A DNA stretch of 64,000 nucleotides, taken from positions 316,369 to 380,368 of the forward strand of contig JADHMQ010000001.1 in assembly GCA_016779935.1 (NCBI GenBank). The letters run 5' to 3'. The notes beneath the pieces are model-generated. The model made no database searches and was not told the origin of the DNA. It saw nothing but the letters and a program-made list of their open reading frames with translations. The number at the start of each line of letters is the position of its first letter. The first letter of the stretch is position 1. Shown piece after piece: positions 1 to 8,161 of the stretch. The position numbers and the translations under genes were made by a program. Source of the DNA: Flavobacteriales bacterium. Its GTDB lineage: Bacteria; Bacteroidota; Bacteroidia; Flavobacteriales; UBA7312.

Positions 1-248
1 CTGAAAGGAATGTTTACATCTCCCCACCATACGGAGTTTGCTGTTAAGTCGTCCTTAACAATAAATCTATCTTTAGGAGAACGACCAGTAAACTCACCAG
101 TATTTACAGTAATAGCACCATAACTTGTCAATTTTGCTTGCTCTTGTTCAATAGAAAGAGAGGTTAATTTTTCAGGGGAAAGGTTCCAATGAATGTTTAC
201 ATCAGAAATGCCCAATTTATATAACTGTGATTGAATTTCGTTATTCAT
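1..248 (-). CDS. pckA: Phosphoenolpyruvate carboxykinase (ATP), N-terminal part, cut by the window edge
   Basis: About 82 codons read leftward from an ATG at 246-248 and stay open to base 1, so only the N-terminus is present. The translation contains [14 protein letters not shown] followed by a WWGDVN stretch, which is the conserved start of the ATP-dependent PEP carboxykinase family. The enzyme decarboxylates oxaloacetate to phosphoenolpyruvate in the cytoplasm, a gluconeogenic or anaplerotic step. The kinase and metal-binding motifs lie outside the window, so integrity of the gene cannot be judged. A putative promoter lies 30-60 bases upstream. Confidence 0.88.
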   Translation of the reverse strand, partial: MNNEIQSQLYKLGISDVNIHWNLSPEKLTSLSIEQEQAKLTSYGAITVNTGEFTGRSPKDRFIVKDDLTANSVWWGDVNIPF

Positions 249-277
249 GAATCAAAACGTATATAGGGTTAGGCTGA

Positions 278-307
278 CAAATATTAGAATTAATCACTAA
301 CCCACAA
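278..307 (-). promoter_or_regulatory. Putative Bacteroidota-type promoter of pckA
   Basis: On the minus strand a TTG (305-307) is followed after 19 bases by AATATTTG (278-285). This is one base off the TAnnTTTG -7 consensus, about 29 bases before the pckA start. The assignment rests on the motif only. The rest of 249-430 is AT-rich and shows no ORF or hairpin. Confidence 0.3.
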
Positions 308-430
308 AAAATAAAGTGTTGATTTTTCATTTAATATATTTTATAAAACACTAGAGAAAATTAACATTTAAATATAGATTTTTAATGTGTAAATTATACA
401 CATTAAAAGCTGTATTGACGATTATTTAAC

Positions 431-820
431 TTATGAATTTTGTTTAATCGACATCATTTTTGTAAAAACAAATATCCAAGATAAAATAAACAGAAGTCCG
501 CCAATAGGAGTAATCGGACCTAGAAATTTCAAATCCATACCTATTAAATTTTGAATACTTAAAAAATAGATAGAAAATGAAAAACAAATTATACCAGAAA
601 TAAATAGTGCAATTATTGTTTTTGAAAGCTTAAGTTTAGAATAATTTAGACCTAAAATTAGTAGTGCTAATGAATGAAATAGATGATACTTAGTGCCTAC
701 CTTAAAACTTTGCAACTGTTCAAAACTAATGAGTTTTTTTAGAGCATGTGCACTAAAGGCATCTAGAATTATACCTAAAATAATTAGGCAATTGGCTATG
801 AGTAAAACTTTCTTATTCAT
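431..820 (-). CDS. DUF423 family small membrane protein
   Basis: A 129-residue hydrophobic protein with about four membrane segments. The family signatures are visible: a first helix ending in DAFSAHALKK (residues 20-29), a KYHLFHSLALLILG helix, and the closing LGPITPIGGLLFILSW segment. DUF423 (YgdD-like) proteins are inner-membrane proteins of unknown function. It starts at ATG 818-820 and diverges from the saccharopine dehydrogenase-like gene 54 bases away, so the two may share a promoter region. The family call is firm, but no function can be assigned. Confidence 0.85.
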   Translation of the reverse strand: MNKKVLLIANCLIILGIILDAFSAHALKKLISFEQLQSFKVGTKYHLFHSLALLILGLNYSKLKLSKTIIALFISGIICFSFSIYFLSIQNLIGMDLKFLGPITPIGGLLFILSWIFVFTKMMSIKQNS

Positions 821-874
821 CTGATTAGTAAAACACTAAAATACATATATTAGCCCTATTCAATACATCATTTT

Positions 875-2203
875 ATGAAAAGAATACTAATAGTAGGAGC
901 AGGCTTGTCGGCAACATCATTAATCGAATATCTTCTCATTAATTCAGAGGAAAATGACTGGAATATTGTTGTGGCTGATTATGACTTAAATTTAGCCGAA
1001 CAAAAAATTAACAATCACCCTAGAGGTACTGCCTTGTATTTTGATGTGTTTGATGTAGAGCAGCGTAATGATGCAATTCGAGAAGCAGATATAGTAGTGT
1101 CAATGCTTCCAGCTAGAATGCATGTTTTATTAGCTGAAGATTGTGTTATTCAAGGTGTAAATATGATTACAGCATCTTATGTTTCTGATGAAATTCTAGC
1201 TCTTGATGAGAAAGCTAAGGAAAAGGGTGTTTTGTTACTCAATGAAATTGGTCTTGACCCAGGAATAGATCATTTATCTGCCAAAAAAATTATTGACGAC
1301 ATACATTCAAAAGGAGGAGAGATTAGTCTTTTTAAGTCCTTTTGTGGTGGTTTAGTTGCTCCAGAGTATGATGACAACCCTTGGAATTATAAATTCACTT
1401 GGAATCCTCGTAATGTGGTTCTAGCTGGACAAGGAACTGCTCAGTTCATAAGAAACAATCTTTACAAATACATTCCTTACAACTCTCTTTTTAAAAGAAT
1501 TGATAACATTGAGGTTTTAAATGAAGGCAAATTTGAGGCATACGCTAATCGTGATTCATTATCTTACAGAGAATCATATAACCTTAATGACATACCTACA
1601 ATGCTAAGAGGAACGCTCAGAAGACCTGGCTTTTCGAAAGCATGGGATGTATTTGTACAATTGGGTATGACTGATGATTCATTTGAGCTATCCAATGTAT
1701 CAACTATGACGTGTAGAGAGTTCATAAATTCATTTCTAGAATACGATATTGTAAAATCTGTTGAAAGTAAAGTAAAAGACAATCTATCACTTGACAATGA
1801 AGTGATGGACAAATTGATTTGGCTTGGGCTTTTTGAAAACACAAAGATTGGTTTAGATAGAGGAACACCAGCACAAGTTTTACAACATATTTTAGAAAGT
1901 AAATGGTCTTTAAAAGCCAATGATAAGGATATGATTGTAATGCAACATTTGTTTGAGTATACCTTAAATGGAAAAGAGCATAAACTTAAGTCTTCATTAG
2001 TTTTGAGGGGTAAAGATCAAAGTAATACGGCTATGAGCATGACTGTTGGACTTCCAGTAGCTATAGCAACCGAACTTATTTTGACCAATAAAATAAATAT
2101 GTCAGGAGTAAAGATTCCCATTGACAAAGAAATTTACTTACCTGTTCTAGAAAGGCTTAAAGATTTTGGTATAGATTTTGTTGAAGAAGAAATTACAGTT
2201 TAA
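875..2203 (+). CDS. Saccharopine dehydrogenase family protein
   Basis: 442 residues with an N-terminal Rossmann nucleotide-binding motif (ILIVGAGLSATSL, residues 4-16), a segment reading ADIVVSMLPARMH, and LLNEIGLDPGIDH, all typical of the LYS9/saccharopine dehydrogenase group. These enzymes interconvert saccharopine with glutamate and aminoadipate semialdehyde in lysine metabolism; some relatives act on carboxynorspermidine. Here a lysine-catabolic role is likely but unproven. The length fits the stand-alone dehydrogenase without a fused ketoglutarate reductase. The last 11 bases overlap the convergent methyltransferase gene. Confidence 0.8.
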   Translation: MKRILIVGAGLSATSLIEYLLINSEENDWNIVVADYDLNLAEQKINNHPRGTALYFDVFDVEQRNDAIREADIVVSMLPARMHVLLAEDCVIQGVNMITASYVSDEILALDEKAKEKGVLLLNEIGLDPGIDHLSAKKIIDDIHSKGGEISLFKSFCGGLVAPEYDDNPWNYKFTWNPRNVVLAGQGTAQFIRNNLYKYIPYNSLFKRIDNIEVLNEGKFEAYANRDSLSYRESYNLNDIPTMLRGTLRRPGFSKAWDVFVQLGMTDDSFELSNVSTMTCREFINSFLEYDIVKSVESKVKDNLSLDNEVMDKLIWLGLFENTKIGLDRGTPAQVLQHILESKWSLKANDKDMIVMQHLFEYTLNGKEHKLKSSLVLRGKDQSNTAMSMTVGLPVAIATELILTNKINMSGVKIPIDKEIYLPVLERLKDFGIDFVEEEITV

Positions 2204-2894
2204 GGTAAAAGTCCTTGCATAAAAGGGTGTATTCATCCGTATATTTATGTCTTGCTTTTTCAATTGTTAGATGATTTTCTTTAAGTCTTTTTTTCTGTTT
2301 AGAGATTTTAAGTAATAGTCGTTTATATTTACTTTGCTCATTTCCTCTTACCCAACAAATTTCATTCAGAAATAAACCGAAAGCGTTTAAACTATTTTTA
2401 ATATCACTAATGTTTTCAGATGGATAGACTATCATCAGTTCTCCTTTTGAACTAAGAAGCACGTCCATTTTTTTAAAAATATCATTTGTAGATAAGCTAT
2501 TTGTATGTCTAGCTTTAGTTCGCCTTTCATCATTAGATGTAGTGGTGTTTTTAAAGTAGGGTGGATTGCATACTATTAAATCAAAAGAGTGATTAAAATT
2601 AGCATTTTGAAGCGACCTTTCACAGCAGCTAAGTCGTTTATACCATTGACAATTAGCCATATTTAATGTAGCCTCTTGTACAGCTTCAGAATCAATATCA
2701 ATACCAATGATGTTGGCATCTTCAAACCGTTGTGCCATCATAATAGCAATTAAGCCTGTACCAGTACCAATATCCAAAATATGTTTTGGAGGTGATGAAG
2801 GTGTGGCCCAAGCACCTAGAAGAACACCATCAGCACCTACTTTCATTGAAGATTTTGATTGTTCTATGTAAAAAGATTTAAATCGAAAAACCAA
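2193..2894 (-). CDS. yfiC: tRNA1(Val) adenine-37 N6-methyltransferase (YfiC/TrmN6 type)
   Basis: A 233-residue SAM-dependent methyltransferase. It shows the family N-terminus (FRFKSFYIEQSKSSMKVGADG), a SAM-binding loop DIGTGTGLIAIMMAQR, and the catalytic NPPY of N6-adenine methylases (VCNPPYF). It is expected to methylate A37 of tRNA-Val. The only start that keeps the conserved FxFKxF segment is TTG at 2892-2894: no in-frame ATG lies between the upstream stop and that codon, and the internal ATG would remove the motif. It begins one base after the stop of the upstream membrane-protein gene, so the two are probably co-transcribed. Confidence 0.83.
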   Translation of the reverse strand: MVFRFKSFYIEQSKSSMKVGADGVLLGAWATPSSPPKHILDIGTGTGLIAIMMAQRFEDANIIGIDIDSEAVQEATLNMANCQWYKRLSCCERSLQNANFNHSFDLIVCNPPYFKNTTTSNDERRTKARHTNSLSTNDIFKKMDVLLSSKGELMIVYPSENISDIKNSLNAFGLFLNEICWVRGNEQSKYKRLLLKISKQKKRLKENHLTIEKARHKYTDEYTLLCKDFYLKL

Positions 2895-2895
2895 A

Positions 2896-3474
2896 TCAAT
2901 CTGTTTTGGTAAATGCTCGAATCAAAAAATACAGAACCGCTAATTCTATAGCAACAAGTATAAAATGAATGTTGTACACCTGTTCTTGCTTGTCGATAAT
3001 TAGCTCATAATATTCTAAGCCTTTGTAGTAGAGGTAGGAGATAGCCATCCCAAGGAGGTAGCCTATTTGTTTAGCCATATCTATTTTGGTCAGAACTTCA
3101 TTGTCATTAAAGACTAGCGTCTCTGCTCTTACTAGATATGAACCAAATACAAATGTAATTTGATAGCCTATATATATGAATAATGCCGTCTGATAGCTGT
3201 ATGAAAAGATGAGAAAGCTAACAAGCATAGCCAATACAATCAATTCAACGAGTATGGATATTCTAAAAAAGTAATAAGCATTTAAAATTTTATAGTAAAA
3301 TTTAGCAACGATTATCATTATTAAGGCTAGAAAAATTCCACCTAAAGAATACACAGAGGGGTCAAGAGGCTCGTAAATTGTAAAAACACTCCCAATAGAA
3401 ACACCTAAAAACAAAGAGTTAAACCATTTGTAAATGATAAATGCTCTTTGATTAAGGTTTAGATTGGTCAACAT
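2896..3474 (-). CDS. Unrecognised multi-pass membrane protein
   Basis: 192 residues and no family recognised. The sequence is strongly hydrophobic with about five or six membrane segments separated by short polar loops, and it has no cleavable signal peptide. The loop between the fourth and fifth segments contains VRAETLVFNDNEVLTKIDMAKQ (shown in part), which resembles the cytoplasmic loops of major-facilitator-like half-transporters, but that is weak. It sits six bases downstream of the GAPDH gene and one base upstream of the tRNA methyltransferase gene, all on the minus strand, which suggests one transcript from the gap promoter. Confidence 0.6.
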   Translation of the reverse strand: MLTNLNLNQRAFIIYKWFNSLFLGVSIGSVFTIYEPLDPSVYSLGGIFLALIMIIVAKFYYKILNAYYFFRISILVELIVLAMLVSFLIFSYSYQTALFIYIGYQITFVFGSYLVRAETLVFNDNEVLTKIDMAKQIGYLLGMAISYLYYKGLEYYELIIDKQEQVYNIHFILVAIELAVLYFLIRAFTKTD

Positions 3475-3480
3475 AGTTTT

Positions 3481-4923
3481 TTAATAATAACAGTTTCTTC
3501 TAACCTTAGCAATATGCTTAGCTAAACGAAGAACTTGACGTGTGTAACCGTATTCATTGTCGTACCAAACATACAAAACAAAAGATTTGCCATCGCTAGA
3601 AACTTGAGTTGCTGGACTATCATAAATGGAAGGACAACTGTCACCAATAATATCAGAGGATACAAGTTCATTGTTAACGGAGTAACGAATTTGTTCAACC
3701 AAATCAGAATCAAAGGCTGCCTTTCTCATAAGCTCATTAATACCTTCTAAAGACGTTGCTTTTTTAGTCGTTAAGTTGAGAATAGCTAAAGAGCCATTTG
3801 GTGTAGGTACTCTAATAGCACTAGAAGTTAATTTTCCTTCTAACGATGGGATAGCTTTTGTAACGGCTTTACCAGCACCAGTTTCTGTAATAACCATATT
3901 AAGAGCTGCTGCACGACCTCTACGGTATTTCTTGTGCATATTATCCACAAGGTTTTGGTCATTGGTGTAGGCGTGAATAGTTTCTATATGACCTTTAACT
4001 ACACCAAATTCGTTTTCTATTACCTCTAGAACTGGTGTGATAGCGTTTGTAGTACAAGATGCTGCAGAAAATATATCTTGATTATCAACATCAACTTTAT
4101 GATTTACTCCAAATACAATATTCGGAACACCTTTTCCAGGAGCAGTAAGTAAAACTTTAGAAACGCCCTTTGATTTTAGGTGTAAACTCAAAGCTTCATT
4201 ATCTCTAAATACTCCAGTATTATCAATTACTAAAGCATTATTTATTCCGTATTGAGTATAATCTATAGAATCTGGACTATCAGCAGCAATCATTTTAACA
4301 GTTCTACCATTTATAATGATGGATTTATTCTCTAAATCTTCTATGACATTGGCGTTAAAAACACCATGAACGGAATCGGTTCTTAACAGAGAAGCCCTTT
4401 TGATTATATCATCATCAGAATTCTTACGCGTTACAATAGCTCTTAATCGAAGTTGATCACCAGCACCATCCTGTAAGGAAAGTTCACGAGCTACTAGCCT
4501 ACCAATTCTTCCAAAACCATATAAAATTATATCTTTAGGAGAAAGATCATTATCAGTAGTAATAAATGAGCCTAATTTTTTTGAAACGAATTCATTGATA
4601 TTGTTTTCAGTACCTTTTGCTTTTATCCATTCAAAAGCCAGTTTACCCAAATCTATTTTAGCGTTTTTTATACCGAGTTCAAGTATAGCTTTAGCGATTG
4701 GTAAGGTTTGTTTTGTACTTATATCTTGTTGAACAAATTTTCTGGCGTAATCATGCAAATTAAAAATTTCACTGATGCTAATATTCGTCATTCTGTTTCT
4801 AAACATTACTAGTTCAGTAGAGTGTTCTAGAACTAATTTACTGACGATGTTGGAGAGTTCAGCTGAGGCGTGTTCTTTACTTATCCATTCAGATAATTCT
4901 TTATTATAGTTTTCAATAGTCAT
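3481..4923 (-). CDS. gap: Glyceraldehyde-3-phosphate dehydrogenase, long form
   Basis: 480 residues, longer than the roughly 335-residue classical enzyme because of an N-terminal extension of about 130 residues before the NAD-binding motif GFGRIGR (136-142). The catalytic loop reads SAASCTTNAITP with nucleophile Cys290; the base is His317 in the IHAYTNDQ segment. The enzyme oxidises glyceraldehyde 3-phosphate to 1,3-bisphosphoglycerate or runs the reverse gluconeogenic reaction. pckA in the same window is consistent with gluconeogenic growth, but direction and cofactor preference cannot be read here. It has a -7 element 35 bases upstream of the ATG and is divergent from dapF. Confidence 0.9.
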   Translation of the reverse strand: MTIENYNKELSEWISKEHASAELSNIVSKLVLEHSTELVMFRNRMTNISISEIFNLHDYARKFVQQDISTKQTLPIAKAILELGIKNAKIDLGKLAFEWIKAKGTENNINEFVSKKLGSFITTDNDLSPKDIILYGFGRIGRLVARELSLQDGAGDQLRLRAIVTRKNSDDDIIKRASLLRTDSVHGVFNANVIEDLENKSIIINGRTVKMIAADSPDSIDYTQYGINNALVIDNTGVFRDNEALSLHLKSKGVSKVLLTAPGKGVPNIVFGVNHKVDVDNQDIFSAASCTTNAITPVLEVIENEFGVVKGHIETIHAYTNDQNLVDNMHKKYRRGRAAALNMVITETGAGKAVTKAIPSLEGKLTSSAIRVPTPNGSLAILNLTTKKATSLEGINELMRKAAFDSDLVEQIRYSVNNELVSSDIIGDSCPSIYDSPATQVSSDGKSFVLYVWYDNEYGYTRQVLRLAKHIAKVRRNCYY

Positions 4924-4958
4924 ATTAGTAAGTAGTTTTGGACGTATAAATTATTCGG

Positions 4959-4966
4959 CAAATTTA
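4959..4966 (-). promoter_or_regulatory. -7 promoter element (TAAATTTG) for gap
   Basis: The minus strand reads TAAATTTG, an exact match to TAnnTTTG, 35 bases before the gap ATG. A TTG lies 15 bases further upstream (4982-4984), slightly closer than usual for the -33 element. It is the divergent partner of the dapF promoter. Confidence 0.5.
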
Positions 4967-5004
4967 CATTTTTGGTCTTCACAATTGATAAAATATTTAT
5001 AAAA

Positions 5005-5033
5005 TTGACAAGACACTATTTTAATTAAATTTG
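5005..5033 (+). promoter_or_regulatory. Promoter of dapF, predicting a leaderless mRNA
   Basis: TTG (5005-5007), 18 bases, then TAAATTTG (5026-5033): a complete -33/-7 Bacteroidota promoter with ideal spacing. The -7 element ends four bases before the dapF ATG, so transcription should begin at or next to the start codon, leaving no leader and no ribosome binding site. Confidence 0.6.
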
Positions 5034-5037
5034 GAAA

Positions 5038-5811
5038 ATGAAAATACGCTTTTCAAAGTATCAAGGTGCAGGTAATGACTTTATCATTGTTGACAATAGA
5101 AATGTCCATTTCGATTTGTTAAATTATAAGCTAATTCGCAATTTGTGTGATAGACGAATGGGTATAGGTGCCGATGGTCTAATGCTTCTGAATTCATCGG
5201 ATGATTATGCCTTTGAAATGATATATTTTAATGCCGATGGTAAACTTGGTTCAATGTGCGGAAATGGAGCAAGGTGTATAGTTGCCTTTGCAAAGCAGCT
5301 AGAAATTTTTGAAAATGATTGTACGTTTTTAGCCTGCGACGGTCCTCATTATGCGGAATGGACGGAAGAATATGTCCGACTTAAAATGAATGATGTCACT
5401 GGCGTAGAATCAATAAATGAGTCTTATTTTATAGATACAGGCTCTCCACACTATGTTTCTTTTGTAGATAATCTAGAGGCTTTAGATGTAATGAAAGAAG
5501 GACAGTCCATACGATATAATGAACGTTTTAAACAAGAAGGGACAAACGTTAATTTTGTCCAATTGACAGAGGCTAATATATCTATTCGAACATATGAAAG
5601 GGGTGTGGAGTCAGAAACATTAGCATGTGGAACTGGAGCAGTAGCATCTGCTATTGCTACATTTGAAAAGGGATACACTCAAAATAAATCACTAGAAGTT
5701 AAGGTTTTAGGAGGTTGGTTAAAAGTAGATTTTCAAAAAAATGAACACTATTCAGAGGTGTTTTTAACAGGTCCTTATAAAGAGGTATTTAAAGGAGAGC
5801 TAGAATGCTAA
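5038..5811 (+). CDS. dapF: Diaminopimelate epimerase
   Basis: 257 residues. Cofactor-independent racemase that converts LL- to meso-diaminopimelate for lysine and peptidoglycan synthesis in the cytoplasm. The start KYQGAGNDFIIVDN and both catalytic cysteines are clear: Cys74 in GSMCGNGARC and Cys197 in ETLACGTGA. The two halves of the pseudo-dimeric fold are complete. It is the first gene of a plus-strand run (acetyltransferase, multihaem cytochrome, mltG) in which neighbours overlap by 1-10 bases, so it probably leads an operon from the promoter at 5005-5033. dapA of the same pathway lies separately at 30.9 kb. Confidence 0.95.
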   Translation: MKIRFSKYQGAGNDFIIVDNRNVHFDLLNYKLIRNLCDRRMGIGADGLMLLNSSDDYAFEMIYFNADGKLGSMCGNGARCIVAFAKQLEIFENDCTFLACDGPHYAEWTEEYVRLKMNDVTGVESINESYFIDTGSPHYVSFVDNLEALDVMKEGQSIRYNERFKQEGTNVNFVQLTEANISIRTYERGVESETLACGTGAVASAIATFEKGYTQNKSLEVKVLGGWLKVDFQKNEHYSEVFLTGPYKEVFKGELEC

Positions 5812-6320
5812 GAGGAGAAAACATTATTTTAAGAGCTTTAGAGCCATCAGACCTAGATGTTCTGTATAATTGGGAAAATGACACTACTATTTGGAAAGTT
5901 AGTCAAACCATTGCTCCCTTCTCCAAAAATATACTAGCTAAGTATTTAGAAAATGCACATCAAGATATTTTCACTGCTAAGCAGTTGAGATTAATGATTG
6001 AAAAGGATAATACTCCAATAGGAACGATTGAATTGTTTGATTTTGACCCTGTTAACTTGATGTGTGGTATAGGTATATGGATAGTTGATAAAGAAAACAG
6101 AAGAAAAGGCTACGCTAAAGAAGCATTATTGTTGATTATAAATTATGCCTTTACCAACCTTCATCTTAATCAGATATATTGTAACATATCGTCAAGAAAC
6201 CAAGCGAGTATAAATCTATTTGGCTCACTTGACTTTCAGCTTGTAGGCGTAAAAGCAAAATGGAATAAAACTATAGATGGATGGGAGGATGAACTATTAT
6301 TTCAACTGTTGTGCGAATAG
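5805..6320 (+). CDS. GNAT family N-acetyltransferase (RimJ/RimL-like)
   Basis: 171 residues. It begins MLRGENIILRALEPSDLDVLYNWE, the typical start of RimJ/RimL-type acetyltransferases. The acetyl-CoA-binding motif A region is IWIVDKENRRKGYAKEAL (around residues 92-109), followed by YCNISSRNQASINLFGSLDF of motif B. These enzymes move an acetyl group from acetyl-CoA to an amine, often a protein N-terminus or a small molecule; the substrate cannot be deduced. The start codon lies inside the last codons of dapF (7-base overlap), and the stop overlaps the next gene, showing tight co-translation. Confidence 0.82.
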   Translation: MLRGENIILRALEPSDLDVLYNWENDTTIWKVSQTIAPFSKNILAKYLENAHQDIFTAKQLRLMIEKDNTPIGTIELFDFDPVNLMCGIGIWIVDKENRRKGYAKEALLLIINYAFTNLHLNQIYCNISSRNQASINLFGSLDFQLVGVKAKWNKTIDGWEDELLFQLLCE

Positions 6321-8161
6321 TATACATTGCCATATTATTTACTATTGTGAGTTGTTCTGCAAAAGTAGAACCATACACTGAATATTTGAATCATAATGAT
6401 ACGGTTAAATATGTTGGGATAGAAAGCTGCATGGCTTGTCATTACGATATTTATGAGACTTATATTCAGACAGGAATGGGGCAATCCATGTCGCTAGCAA
6501 CTTTAGAAAATAGTGAAGCAGTTTTCAATCATTCCTTTTTATTAAAAGACAGTTTTAACAATCTTACTTATCATCCGTTTTGGGAGGATAGTCTTCTTAA
6601 AATTAAAGAAATACATGCCCACAACCAAAGAACTGAAATAGCGGATTATATTGTGGGTTCTGGACATCATACTAATTCCCATTTATGGGATGAAAATGGT
6701 TATGTACATCAAATGCCATTTACCTATTATACTCAAGATGGAAAGCTCGATTTTCCACCTGGCTTTGAAAACGGTTTCAATAGTCGTTTTTCCAGAACCA
6801 TAGGGCTAGAGTGTATGAGTTGTCACAATGCTATGCCTGATTTTGTAATGGGTTCTGAAAATAGATTTAATAAAGTGCCTCATGGAATTGACTGTGAGCG
6901 TTGCCATGGTCCTGGAGAGTTACATGTTAAACGAATGATGAATGGAGAAACTATTGATACCTCTAAACACATTGATTATTCAATTGTTAACCCAAGAAAA
7001 CTATCATTAGAAGCTCAATTTCAAATTTGTATGCGTTGCCACTTGCAAGGAAACACAGTATTAGAAGAAGGAAAGAGTTTTAAAGACTTTAAACCTGGAA
7101 TGGAATTATCTGATTATATGACGGTATTTGTTCCTCGCTATGAAGGCGATAATACCTTTATTATGGCTTCGCACGTGGATAGGTTTAAACAAAGTGCTTG
7201 TTTTACTAATTCACAAATGAATTGTACCACTTGTCACAACCCTCATCATTCTGTTCAGAAAGAACGTCCTAACTTCTTTAATGACAAGTGTTTATCCTGT
7301 CATGATGATTGTAAAGATGAGTTTAGAGAAAGTAATAATTGTGTGGAATGCCATATGCCATCTTCATCAACCATTGATATTCCTCATGTTAGTATACATG
7401 ATCATAAAATAGGCATACACCCACAAAATGATAGTGTATTAACCAAAGGAGAATTTATCGGTTTAGAGGCTATAAATAACTCTAAACCAGCCTTGTTGAC
7501 TAGAGCAAAAGCTTATTTATATCAATATGAAAAATTTGATGCTCAAGGCTATCTTTTAGACTCGGCTTCATACCTATTACAAAAAGTTGATATTGAATCC
7601 TCATATCACGATTTAATCCATTTGTATTATCTAAAAAAAGACTTTTCTTCTCTAATTAATGTAAGTAAATCTATAGAAGATTTATTATCAAAAATTAATA
7701 AAACATCCTATTCTAATTCACATGCTTGGACGTCATTTCGAATTGCTTATTCATACGATAAACTCAATTCTAATCTAGCTTTAGACTATTATAAAAAGGC
7801 AGTTGAATTAGCCCCTTATGTGCTTAATTTCAGATTAAAGCTAGGAGATTTCTATTCCAAAACTCAAGATTTGGATAATGCCGAACAGCAGTATCGACTT
7901 CTTTTAGAAGAGTTCTCTAAAAATGAAAATGCATGGTGTAATTTAGGTTATGTTTTAGCTCAGAAAAGTAATTTTGAAGAAGCTAATCAGTGTTACGATA
8001 AAGCACTGTCTTTAAATCCTGTACATATTCAAAGTTTACTAAATAAAGCAAGTTTACTGATTATACAAGGGGAAATTGACAAAGGAAAGCTATATTTGAA
8101 TCGTATTTTAGAGATTGATAGCAACAATCAAAAAGTAATAGGCATAATGTCCTCGTTATAA
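6311..8161 (+). CDS. Seven-haem cytochrome c / TPR lipoprotein
   Basis: 616 residues from a GTG start that overlaps the preceding stop by ten bases; the GTG is required to keep the lipoprotein signal (IAILFTIVSC, lipobox Cys15). Seven CxxCH haem motifs lie at residues 40-44, 168-172, 195-199, 240-244, 305-309, 327-331 and 344-348, with extra histidines (GHHTNSH, HVSIHDHKIGIH) as possible axial ligands. The layout around CMSCH...CERCHGPG recalls the cytochrome c554 family. Residues from about 450 to 616 form tetratricopeptide repeats. It is likely a periplasm-facing lipoprotein in electron transfer; the redox partner and substrate are unknown. Confidence 0.85.
   Translation: MRIVYIAILFTIVSCSAKVEPYTEYLNHNDTVKYVGIESCMACHYDIYETYIQTGMGQSMSLATLENSEAVFNHSFLLKDSFNNLTYHPFWEDSLLKIKEIHAHNQRTEIADYIVGSGHHTNSHLWDENGYVHQMPFTYYTQDGKLDFPPGFENGFNSRFSRTIGLECMSCHNAMPDFVMGSENRFNKVPHGIDCERCHGPGELHVKRMMNGETIDTSKHIDYSIVNPRKLSLEAQFQICMRCHLQGNTVLEEGKSFKDFKPGMELSDYMTVFVPRYEGDNTFIMASHVDRFKQSACFTNSQMNCTTCHNPHHSVQKERPNFFNDKCLSCHDDCKDEFRESNNCVECHMPSSSTIDIPHVSIHDHKIGIHPQNDSVLTKGEFIGLEAINNSKPALLTRAKAYLYQYEKFDAQGYLLDSASYLLQKVDIESSYHDLIHLYYLKKDFSSLINVSKSIEDLLSKINKTSYSNSHAWTSFRIAYSYDKLNSNLALDYYKKAVELAPYVLNFRLKLGDFYSKTQDLDNAEQQYRLLLEEFSKNENAWCNLGYVLAQKSNFEEANQCYDKALSLNPVHIQSLLNKASLLIIQGEIDKGKLYLNRILEIDSNNQKVIGIMSSL

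Noticed and set aside
3941-3952. TTATCCACA-like DnaA box
   Set aside because: It is a single copy inside the GAPDH coding sequence, where the codons explain it; no cluster is present.
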